Shown: positions 40,220-50,982 of the stretch, in pieces
How the letters are laid out: each line of letters starts with the position of its first letter
How positions within the stretch are numbered: the first letter of the stretch is position 1
The notes under the pieces: model-generated
Told to the model about the DNA's origin: nothing
The model's input: only the letters and a program-made list of their open reading frames with translations
Databases searched by the model: none
NCBI GenBank assembly: GCA_963978895.1
Contig: OZ022243.1
Coordinates: 1,753,814-1,817,813, forward strand
Reading direction: 5' to 3'
Source of the DNA: Erpobdella octoculata
Lineage: Eukaryota; Annelida; Clitellata; Hirudinida; Erpobdellidae
Length of the DNA: 64,000 bases
Position numbers and translations under genes: made by a program

Positions 40220-43200
40220 CTATTTTTGAAGCATAAGAACAACATCTTCCGCCGTCACTTCCGCCAAGGAAATGAGTCGCTTCGAGCGAGCTTTCGGCAG
40301 GACGTCGTACGTGTCGAATCCCAGCGGCGTCTCGAAGTCGGCCTGCTTGTACGCGAGTACGTGCTTTCTCTGCGCATCGGGCCAGCTGGTGAAAACCTGC
40401 CTGGCAAATAGTTTCTTCGCGTTTTCCATCTCTGCCACCTTTCTCGACGCGTCGCCGTTCTCAGAAGCACCGATCGTAGAGGCAATCGATGAGGGGCTCG
40501 AATAGATGAATCTGTTTACGTTGTGCACAGCGATCAGATAGGGCACGGGTGCTGCGGCGTGCGATAGCCATCTGTTGCCCAGGCAGTTGAAGTAACATTT
40601 TATTAAAGGCAAATTGTCCTGGTCTTGCGGCTTCAACAGAGGCTCTATTGAAAACGGCAGCTGTCGGGGGAAAAAAATCACATAACAAAATGATCAGCTG
40701 AAAATGATTGCATTAAACAAAAACGTTTGGCTTTAAATAAAATCTAAAATTACTACTAAATAAAAGTATCAACAGATGAATATATTATATCAAAATAAAC
40801 CATCAGTTTAAATTCAATAGTAGTCATGAGGTCTTTAACATAGATAGCTTGGATAGTTATCATCGCAAGCTGACACACACGACACACAACTTCTGTTCAA
40901 TTACAAGCAGCTACAACTTCTCTCCCCCTCTCTCCCACACAAACAGCTTACCGAGAAAACACCAGGTGTTTGAACTAATCAATTTTTAAACTTTGAAACT
41001 ATCTTTATTTCAACAGCAGCATGCTATTCGAGGTGAAAATTAATGAATCGGTATTCAAACATTACACGTGTACAGTAGAGTACTGCACGGGGCGAATTTT
41101 CGCGGCCCGGCCCGTTTAGTAGACCAAAATTTCAGGCCCGGCCCGTTTAGTAGACCAAAATTTCAGGCCCGGCCCGTCTAATTTGGGCCACCCCGTTTTT
41201 ACAGGCCTAAAATCCCTGAACTTGGTGAAAAATCTTGGCCCGGGTCGCCCTGGCTCGACTTCAGGCCCGGCCTGGTCCATTTGAAACCTCTAAAAATTAC
41301 GGCCGGCCAGTGCAGTACTCTAGCGTACACATTTGCATACATGCATACATACACCTGACTCACCTGATCAAAACCGATTGGCAGGTACTTAACAGCTTCT
41401 AGGTTGCGAAACCACAAGAGATGCCACAGCTGGTCGGCCGATCCGTGCCCGTCACCACCGTCGAAGAAGACCAAGGGGAACAGGGTGATGACGTTGAACG
41501 TCAGAAGAGGAGCAAAAAAGCCGACGTACTCTTTTAAATACATGTCGTAAAACTGTGCATCAATTTTCCTCAAAGGAGGAGACACCCCAGCTGCTGTCAC
41601 GGAACGATCGGTTGGCTTGGGAAGAAACTTTTTAGTAGAGAAAAGTTGAACAAGCTGGTCTATGTAGAAGTAAGTGTCCACGGACAAGAGCTCTTCACCG
41701 GCCGCGATGGCCGCCTGCATGATTCGCGCGATCTTCAGCTCTACGCTGATGTGCGATATCATCTTGTCTCTGAACTTCTCCAATAGGAAAATAACTTTTA
41801 CGGCTTGCTGGCACGTCTTGACCAATCCCGTGAGCATATTCTTAAGACTAACATCGTCGCAGTGCTTTTTAACACGAGATTTCTTCCAGACGTAGTTGAG
41901 ATGCAGGAGTGGCTGGTAAAGCCAGTCGACCGGAAGGACGGCCTTGCCACAGCGGCCGACCACCATGCAATTCACTTCAAGGCATTTGTCTGTGAGGTTC
42001 TTGGAGGATCTTTCGGCGCTCTCCGCATCGAAAAACTGATCTACATATGCGGCTTTCATTTCTTTGAGATTGTCCCTAAGATCGGCTGATATGCAATCAA
42101 TCTTTGATGCCCTATTGGTCTCCAGCACGAGATTCTCTTCGATATCGCCCTGTCCGAAAACGTCGCTTAAAAATTCTTCCGACAGCAGGACGTTGAACAT
42201 CCTCAGCACCATCAACTCATCTCCCGATTGGAAGTGCGTCAGAAGATTCAATGCGATTTTATTATAAAACACCGGATCTACGATAGGATCTCTGCAATCC
42301 TTGGAAGTAGAGAGCAACAGTTCTTTTGCTATCGTCACCAGAAAATAAACAACGTGGACCTCAAACCTCGAGAACCAACCTCCTTTCAAAGCCGAACCCA
42401 GAGCAGTTCCGATTTTGGTCAAGTAGAGCTGAAGGTCCTGATGGAACAGGAATTTCCGCAGCAGATCGAACTCGTCGCGCTCCGCATCCGCGTCCAATTT
42501 CGACCAGGCTGAAACGAGCCTGACGACGCTCGACAGAAAAGGAACAGCTGACAGCGGATGAACGACTGGATGCCATTTCGTGTGAGAGATGGAAGAGTAC
42601 GGCGGAAAAGTCCGAGATGACGATGAAAGGTCGGACGCGAGCAAAAGAGACGGCTTGAATGATGACGATGCCGGGGACGGTTCTGCCGGCTGCCCGAGGG
42701 GGGTCGTCTGTGAATCGTCAAAGAAAATGGACTCGAGAGTTCTGAAAGAATCGGCGCATTCCCCGAAAGATCGGTAATCGACGACATCTCGAATGATCAC
42801 CGAGTTCTCTCTCAACTTTTCGATCGTTCTTTTGAAAGAACACGACTCCAAACAAGAAAGAAGAGATGATTTCAAGGTTAGCCTAACACGGTCGTAGAGG
42901 ATAGGATCGATTTCGCGACTACCCTTTTCAATATACGCGGACAAGCAATTCATAGCGGACGTCAACGGGCCGTACGTGGTATACTTTCTAACAAAATACT
43001 TCTCTACAAACTCTTCGATACTTTTTTCGGCAATCGCTAAAACCGTCGGCAGATAGCCGACGACGTTACTCCACTGAAATTCGGGCAATACCGACTCGTC
43101 GACTGGATCCGTTCTCTTTGCTTTTCTCAGGATGCTGACTTCAGCGGCAACGTTAAATCCGGCTTCAACGACGCTCATTGCTAAGCAGCCTCCCATCGGA

Positions 43201-46200
43201 TCTTCGTTATCAAATGTCGTCCGTGTGCGACCGACTAACGACGACAGTCTCTCAGTAATGTAGGCAGAATGTCGTTGAAATCTGTCCGTTCCGAACCCGT
43301 ATCTCAGAAGAACTGTCCAAAATCTAAGAGCTTCGTGGCACGTGCGAAGTTGCGAGCCGGAACAAATGTGTTGGAACACGTTTTCTCCATAGTCTCTGTA
43401 GAGTTCTCGTGCAACGCAAGCATCAGAAGCAGCCAGCGTTCTTAGCAGTTTGATCACCTTTGCACTTACTGCACTTCTGAGCTCAGTAGGCTGGCTGTGG
43501 TCTGAAATATTTAAAAAAAATTCCGTTACTTAAAAAGAAAGGGAAAGAAAGAGAGATAAAAAGAAGGCGACTTTGAAAAACAGTTAATAAAACTGCTAAA
43601 AAATACTTCAAATCAGCAATACTCCACTTAAAGTTCGTGGACGTGATACTAAAAAAACATTACAGTAAAACAGATGATTTTATTTTAGAACATTTAAACA
43701 AAACAATCCTGCCTGCTTCCGCTTAAACATCGCACGGTTTCTTACCAGCTCCGGCGTCGAGCGGCAGAAACCGTTCCACGACGTTCTTCAACAGGCCGGG
43801 ACATTCGTAAACTCTCGACGGATCCGATTTGCCGCGGCGGCCGCAGATGTCTTGCTTTCGGCGATTGTCCAGATGCTCCCCGTGACGGTGATGTCGCGCC
43901 GCTCTGGTGAGCACGTCGAGAACGTCTTCGATGAATTTAGAAGAATCTCTCGGCTGGTGAACGGTCACGAGGTAGTTGAGCCGCGGGAGGAATGAGGTTC
44001 TTACAAGTAGACCCTGGAAAATTAATGTATTATTGACGTAAAGCATTAATTATCATATTACGATGTAAAGCATTAATTAACATATTATGATGTAAAGCAT
44101 TAATTATCATATTACGATGTAAAGCATTAATTAACATATTATGATGTAAAGCATTAATTAACATATTATGATGTAAAGCATTAATTAACATATTATGATG
44201 TAAAGCATTAATTAACATATTATGATGTGAAGCACTAATTAACATATTATGATGTAAAGCATTAATGATCATATTATGATGTAAAGATTGTAAAGCGTTA
44301 ATTTTATAAATTAAAATAATTATATTATCGCATGATTTAATGTAGTGAAATTACCTAATAAAGATAAAATTAGTTATAGAGCAATAAGGAAGAATTATTT
44401 TTATAGGGCATCAGTAATGTAGTGCTGAAATTACTTAATTAAAAACAAATAATAAGTACATTAAATAGCAAAACTAATCTACCTGAACAGTAAATAAATA
44501 ATCAAATAAATAAATAAAGAACTATAATAATGCAATGCAAAAAAATAAAACATCGACAATAATAACTTTAATCAAATCTTTTCTGATGACTTCCTCATCC
44601 GTCGGCTGTTCCTTCTCTTCCCGATCATCATCATCATTACCGTCAGGATCATTATCATCACCATTAGCATCGTCATCGTCAGCATCAGCAGCTGCATTCA
44701 TCGCGGGCAAATCCTGGCCACGGTACCAAGTGAAGGACTGATCGAGCGCAAGCTGTTGACACAGAAATGGGATGTTTATATTAAGCAATTGAGCTGGATA
44801 CTATGGTGGAACTAGCTGCTTATTATTATTTCAAAAGCCCTATGAAAAATCTTAATTGAATGAAAACACAGAGAATAACAAATAAGTAAGTTTGTTCTGG
44901 CTTTTTCATATCAATAACTAAAATGAATGCACAATCTGTCTCGCAGATCAGTTGTATAACTTGTATAATCATAATGCAAACTTGATGATGAAAAAAAATT
45001 ACTTATAAATTTAAGAGTATTTTTCAAGTCAAAATATTACAGCAAAAATCGATTTTTATTTTAGAAAATGCAATTGTAAATGCTATAAAGATATAAAATA
45101 TATTTAGAGATATAAATATAAGAAAATAAAAACAGAAGTGTTTTTTATTTTAGAATATGCAATTGTAAATGCTATAAAGATATAAAATATATTTATAGAT
45201 ATAAATATAAATATAAGAAAATAAAAACACAAATGAAATTTAAATTATTTTCACATTACAAGTATAAATTTCATACCTCGTCATCTGCATTCACCAGAAG
45301 TGAGCGGAACAGACCGGCGGCTGCCTCGTGGACGGCGACAAGGGGACTGTCGAGGGCCAGCCGGGCCAAAACCACGATTCCGCTGTCTACGAGCGTAGGG
45401 ACGATGCTCCTCGACAGCTTCCCGTGGTAATAACCGGACTTGGCCCGGTCCAGGATGCGGGAAAGAGTCTTCAGACCGACAAGCTGCTGTTGTACGAAAG
45501 TGCTTCTGAGGAGAACGAACAAATCCTGCAGGGCGTAACCGGCCTTGTCCGGTTCGTCGCCGTGGTGATACAGTTCTTCCCTTTCCCACCGCTGCGGCGA
45601 ATCCGCGACTAACTCTCCGTCGAAGCCGAACCTGACCGCGGCCGTTCCGGCGCCTCCGCTCGACGTTTTCCTGACCGGTTCGCAGACCCACTCCAGCTTG
45701 TGTTTCTCCACGTCGGTCATGTGCATCCACTCGTACCTTTCTGCCGCTTTGCTCAAGTCTACCGGATTGGAGATTTCTTGCAGCTCGTCTAGATTTATGT
45801 ATTTTTCTGTGTTCTTAACAAGTCCCAGTCGTTCTCTCGACCACGATTGATTTGACACTTCTGTCGGAACCTTGGCATTGATCCTGACCTCTCTCCATAC
45901 CGATTCATCGGTCGACTTTAGAATGCTACTGTTGTCATCATAATCAGTCTGACTCGAAATCAGGGCATCGTTCGGAACTTTGTTTTCAATATTTCTATCG
46001 TTGATCATCATTTCTTCTCTGATTTCGTTTTCTTTAATCTGATCATCAACCTGATGGGAGCTAATGCATACATTTTTCTCAAGATTTTCCCCCGATGACG
46101 ATGTAAATGATGCCGAAGACTTCTCACAGCAAAGCCCTTTACTTCCTTTACCTCTGTTCCGTACAAATTGCACCAGATCGGGACTCAACCGTGCCGCAAT

Positions 46201-48332
46201 CCGCTCTCTCTCTGCCAATATCTCTTCCTCAGACAGTCCCGACAGAATTCTGACGTTTTCGTCGTGAATTAAATCCAAGACACGAGCTTTGTCTACCTCC
46301 TGCTCGGAACTGCTTGCCCGCAGTCCGAGGCCAGAGATCAAGGAAGGATACACGATCGGAACCTGCCTGTGACTTCTTGAACTGCCTTTGTCGTGCACAT
46401 CTGTTTTTTTTAAGAAAAAATAGTTTATAACAATGAGATAGGAAAGCATAAGTTTGTTGGACAAAAATTATTTGATGTATTAATAAAAATGAACAAAAAC
46501 CTGATCAAAACAGATTATCAATCAATCAATCAATCACATACACTTATAAAGTGCCTTTCTTAAATTCAAAGGTGTTTGCTCTCCAATAAATTTGTTAAAT
46601 GAAAATGTTCTAAAAAACCACGAAACACAACAATAAATTACAACATGCATACCTAATTAGAAAACGGAAAACTATCAGCATAATTTACCAACAGTAACAA
46701 GAAAACAAATTCCACAAGAGCATAGATAACTAAAGAAAAGTTATATGTTATTACATCTAAAATATAATATTTATAGTCCATCTAAAAAATATTAAATATC
46801 TTTTTTTATAAATAACTAAAACAAGCATATATAATACAAAAATGTAGTCTGGTCAGCCTTCTAAAAAACAATGGTATTTTTGTTTTCCACCATTAAAACA
46901 GCTAAAATCCAATGAATATGTTAATCAGACCTGATAAAACGAGACGATCTTTCTTAACCAAATCAACAGTTTCATCTTCATGCTGCTGCTTCAATGGCAG
47001 AGAACCAGAAGCCAGCATTCTCTTGGCAAATAAACTCATTTTCTTCTTTTTGTTCCCGATCGTATTTGGTTTGCCATCGCTGGTAGCTGTTTGTGTATTT
47101 GTTACTGTTTCTGGTGATTTCTGAATAAATATACAGAAAAACAAAAAATAATATATATCGATGAAAAATTGTTTATTAATAATTTGGCATTCCAGTATCA
47201 GTCTTATGTAGTTCTGGCATATATAAATCATCTGTTGTTTTTTGATCAAATATGAAAAGAACAAACACATATAAATAATGCATCGGATAATAATATGGAG
47301 GCGCATGCCATTGGTAAAAGATTTTACGATTTGTCAGGTAATCTTTCCTACGGACGGCCCTTGCCGAAAAAATAGTCGTATTATTTTTATTTTGTTACAA
47401 TAACATAAAAAAAACAAATTTTATACCAAATTTAATTTTAAAAAAAAACAATTATCGTAATTTGAGAGACTTTGAAAACGGTAAGTAGTACCCTTCCAAG
47501 CACTATTTACATCGTAGTTGTGAGTGGTGAGGTACGATGATCGTATGAATGAAATGAATAAAAAAAAAATAAAATTAGTTTATAATAAAATTTTATTTAA
47601 AAAACAAACTATTAGTTAAAAAAAAAATTATTTAAAATTTTAAAACTCACCGCCCGGAAACTCGGGACGGTTTTCATGAAGTAAGAAAATTATAAATTAT
47701 TAAATTAAGTTAACTTCTTTAAATAAACAAAATTTCAAGTTTTTAATGAAGAAAAACTCAAAAATAAATGTAACAAAAAGTAGTTTATTCGAAGCAACGT
47801 CGACGGTTTAACCCCGCTAGTCACTTTATATAACACGGTACGCGATTCCTTCGTTTAAACTTTTCCCTAAAATTTTTTCTATGTAACATTTTTTAAATTA
47901 TAATTACATTATATATTTTTTTATATGACATTTTCCCATTTTAAATAAATTATTTATACTAATTATCATAATTTTTAAAATAGTGTTTACTTTTCATCCT
48001 GTTTATAGTTAATTATAGCCGAGAATTATGTATTAATCCGCCACACGGGAAAGATTACCGATTTGTCCATTCATATGAATGAAAATCAGCACCTTCAAAT
48101 TAATCAATCAACAAAATCAACATGATTTGCAATTATAATAATTACATTGTCTACTGACAGGTACTGGCGGCATTTTCGTTGTATCTTTTCCCTTTTTGGC
48201 GAGCAGTCTGTCATTTGTTTGCGAAGCCAAGAACTTCTCCTGAAGTCTCAAACAATCCTCCTCAGTTTCATCTTTCTTTGGTCTTTTGACGATCCATGCC
48301 ATCGTACTGCCGTCATCTTTATACGATTCCAT
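40220..48332 (-). CDS. RPAP1: RPAP1: RNA polymerase II-associated protein 1
   Basis: Seven exons: 48332-48159, 47120-46931, 46400-45277, 44752-44567, 44013-43746, 43501-41364, 40660-40220; 1506 residues (human 1393). RPAP1 is a HEAT/ARM-like factor that links RNA polymerase II to its assembly chaperones. The N terminus has the conserved start WIVKRPKKDETEEDCLRLQE. The RPAP1_N box is ENVRILSGLSEEEILAERER followed by LSPDLVQFVRN. The RPAP1_C box is VRFGFDGELV, then YHHGDEPDKAGYALQDLFVL. The C terminus has the expected VPYLIAVHNVNRFIYSS and ends LAEVTAEDVVLML. Exon 4 carries an acidic Asp/Asn run and exon 6 is a single 2.1-kb exon. The reading frame of exon 6 continues past its donor (CAG|GTGAGT at 41363) into a MITE, which is not coding. 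Confidence 0.94.
41076..41322 (+). mobile_element. GC-rich MITE, complete copy with terminal inverted repeats
   Basis: 247 bp in RPAP1 intron 6. It begins TAGAGTACTGCAC and ends GTGCAGTACTCTA, a perfect 13-bp inverted repeat; the outer TA may be a TA target duplication. Inside are many GGCCCGG blocks, giving GC far above the surrounding DNA. Related copies lie at 3956-4166 and 53565-53767. Confidence 0.8.
44036..44290. repeat. 27-bp minisatellite in RPAP1 intron 4
   Basis: About nine copies of a 27-bp unit starting ATTAATTAACATATTATGAT and ending GTAAAGC. It is open in one minus frame by virtue of its length and is not coding. Confidence 0.93.
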
Positions 48333-49229
48333 AATAAATTATTATTAACTTGTAACAAGACTACTAGTAGAGTTAGTTAGTTAGTAGTTAGTTAAGTTAG
48401 GTAGTTAGGAGAGTAGAGAAGTAGAGAGTAGAATAGTGGGCACTTATGCTTAAGTGCGGGTACCGGCAATTTTGTTTACTACTTCAATAGTGAGAATGGT
48501 CGATGAGAAGAGTTACTAATTTATATTCATTTTATAAATAATTACTACTTCAATAAAAAAGTGTTAATATATTTAGAAATTAGACGCATCTACCAATCTA
48601 AATCTAGTAATAGAAAAGATTCCTGAGTACGTTTTCATTCTAATTTAAAAGTAAACAAACCAGATGGCATAGCATAGATCATTGATATATATCAATGGCA
48701 TAGATGATAGGCACTCTCACGTATAATTTTCTAGAATAGTAATAAGATGGTTTTAGTTCGTTTGTTAGATTGCCTGACTGACATTCATAATTAATTCGAT
48801 TGGGAAGATAATTAAAATAATTCTAGTTTGCGGAATTAGATTGTATTTATTGAAGCTGGCTGTAATAAAGAATTCGGCATGACATCACTTGTGAGCCAGC
48901 TAAAACTGACTGGCTACTCGTGTTGTTATAATTTTTCCGTAAGTAATGAACAATTTTTTATTCAAAAAATTTTTTTAATTAGACAATTTTATTAAAAACA
49001 TTTGATAAACAAGTTTAAAGCATTTGCAACCTCAAAATAAAAATACAAATTATGTTTCACAGAAATATCCATGACTTCTAATTTTAATTGCATTGCATTT
49101 ATTATTTCTATAAAGAAATTAATAAATAAATACAATACAGTTGTCACGGTTTAAATTTTCTGTTACAAACAAACCCAAACTTAAAAAAAAACTTAAACAT
49201 TCAAAAGCATCATTAGAGAAAGTACGCTT
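48333..49229. other. intergenic, RPAP1 to SAM-like cluster
   Basis: 0.9 kb containing the RPAP1 promoter (divergent side) and the 3' end of gene A. A short GTTAGTTAG run occurs at 48370-48410. No gene seen. Confidence 0.6.
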
Positions 49230-50152
49230 CTAATGCGAATTAGCGCTTGACTTGATGATGGCTGTTGCCATGGCTGCTGTCGATAGGCCCACAACAATGG
49301 CTGTCCATTGCTTGTAATTAAAATAATTTGCAGAATATCCAGGTAAAATGCCCGAAGCAAGGATTATCAGTTTCATTTTACGATTCATATAGTGAGGTTC
49401 TGTAGATAATTGCTTGAAATCAGCTGAAAAAAGAATGTAATTTGTCAAGATATAAGATCCAGTAATTGCAGAAAAGCATATGTCTATCATCAAAGTAAAT
49501 TTTGGAGACATGTTCTTGGCATTACTCAAATCTAAAAGTATAGTTATAGCAAAAAGCACTAATAATGGAAACAAATTTAGATTCCGTTTAGGACCTCCAG
49601 GGTTATTGCCCTCAAAGGGAAAAGAAGGCAGCTTTGATGCTAAGAAATCCTTCAATTCAGATAATTTAGAAGTATTCTCAGAATCTTTAGGATCATCATG
49701 ATTTTGAAAGCAACGTTCTATTATTTCTTCGAGTTCCATTTTTTTCTTTTCTTGTTCAGCATGCCAAACTTTATGCTCACGATCTTTTTCGATTTCTTGT
49801 TCCATCTTTCTATATTCTTTACTGTGTTCTAATAAACATTTAAATTCAATTATTATATAGTTGTTAGTAAAATATAAATCAGTAATTTTTAAGTAAAAGT
49901 AATTTAATTATTGTAATGTTTTAAAATAGTGTAAAAAGGCTTACCAATTTTATTATAATTTAGTAATTTAATTCTATCAATAGTTCTTAAACCAGTAATA
50001 TCTGTTAAAATTTTTCTGTTTAAGTATTTTAAATCACTAGCTTTTTTGACGCCAACTTGTTCAAGACCGTTTCGATTTATTTGAATATCTTCGTCTTTTT
50101 TACCTGTAAAGATCTTACGTAATACATCCATTAAACTTCTAGTTGAACTCAT
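49230..50152 (-). CDS. SAM-like / coiled-coil / multi-TM protein, cluster gene A
   Basis: Two exons, 50152-49945 and 49828-49230, joined at phase 1; 268 residues. I do not recognise the family. Residues 1-70 form a SAM-like helical domain (VLRKIFTGKKDEDIQ ... ASDLKYLNRKIL ... ITGLRTIDRIKLLNY). Residues ~72-115 are a charged coiled coil (EKDREHKVWHAEQEKKKMEL). Four hydrophobic stretches follow (FPLLVLFAITILLDL, FTLMIDICFSAITGSYI, MKLIILASGILPG, WTAIVVGLSTAAMATAII). Near-identical to gene D up to ILTNY; from there the two diverge. At that point A contains CTTTTTTCAG inside its frame, which looks like a leftover splice acceptor. Upstream on this strand is CGAAATCGAAAGTAA. The gene is divergent from gene B. 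A role in membrane-directed signalling is inferred. Confidence 0.82.
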
Positions 50153-50330
50153 CTTGTCTTGTTTGTCTAATTAACTAATTATCTTATAATTCTAATAATC
50201 TAATAATATACGCAGTGGCTCAAGAGCTACGCTAACGCTAAACACTTTATTATTATTTCACAAACAAGTAATTATTAGAGAATTATAGTAGATTGGAAAA
50301 GTTTTATTTAAACTTTCCATTAAAATTTTT
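49427..50330 (-). repeat. inverted duplication, left arm (gene A)
   Basis: Reverse complement of 63073-63945 at high identity, covering the promoter, exon 1, the intron and most of exon 2 of genes A and D. The arms are 12.7 kb apart and flank the rest of the cluster. Confidence 0.93.
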
Positions 50331-50336
50331 TGCTTT

Positions 50337-50348
50337 ACTTTCGATTTC
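50337..50348 (-). promoter_or_regulatory. ISRE/IRF-like motif upstream of gene A
   Basis: Minus strand reads GAAATCGAAAGT, matching GAAANNGAAA. It lies about 185 bp before the start codon and is repeated upstream of D and F, with a one-base variant upstream of E. Confidence 0.6.
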
Positions 50349-50429
50349 GAGTAGACCCGTAAATGTAATGATCATAGATGGGCGCGTTGTTTTTGTTATA
50401 TATATATACTTATTTCTATTTGCTAGCTT

Positions 50430-50441
50430 AAAACAGAAAGC
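50430..50441 (+). promoter_or_regulatory. degenerate motif upstream of gene B
   Basis: AAAACAGAAAGC, the same AAANNGAAAGY core as upstream of the other cluster genes, 145 bp before the ATG. Shortly after it both B and C have ACAAACAG[T/A]CTGGAAAT, showing promoter homology. Confidence 0.5.
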
Positions 50442-50585
50442 CCGGAAATTTTCACAGTCACCGCGGTGGTTGTCTTGACAATAACTAAACAAAATACAAA
50501 CAGACTGGAAATAGCTGTTAACAAATTTGTTATTAGATGAATGAAGTTCTTTAGAAAGAAAATTAAATATAGTGTTTAGTTGCTT

Positions 50586-50931
50586 ATGAGTCTTCGAGAT
50601 TTTTTAAGACGTGTTTTTGAGGAAGATGAAGACAAGGTTACTAGGTTTTTCTCAGCTCATAGTGACCTTGTAAGATGAAGATGATTCATCTTACGTATTT
50701 TCATAGTATTTGTTTATTTTATTTTATGTGTGCATATTTTGGTCATTTATGTATGAATGTATCTGTGTGTATATGTGTGTATATGTGTGTATATATATGT
50801 ATTTATATATGTATATGTATGTATATATGTATATTTGTGCTCCTGTGACATTGTGTGTGCGTATAATTTTTGTATCATTAATGTATATATATGTATATGT
50901 GTGTTTGAGTGTATATATACATGGATGGATG

Positions 50932-50982
<51 letters not shown>

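Noticed and set aside
41199..41363. C-terminal extension of the large RPAP1 exon ORF
   Set aside because: A strong donor (CAG|GTGAGT) ends the exon at 41364 and the extra frame runs into a MITE; the next exon supplies the expected RPAP1 C terminus.
44030..44272. 80-residue NALHHNMLI repeat ORF
   Set aside because: 27-bp minisatellite in RPAP1 intron 4.
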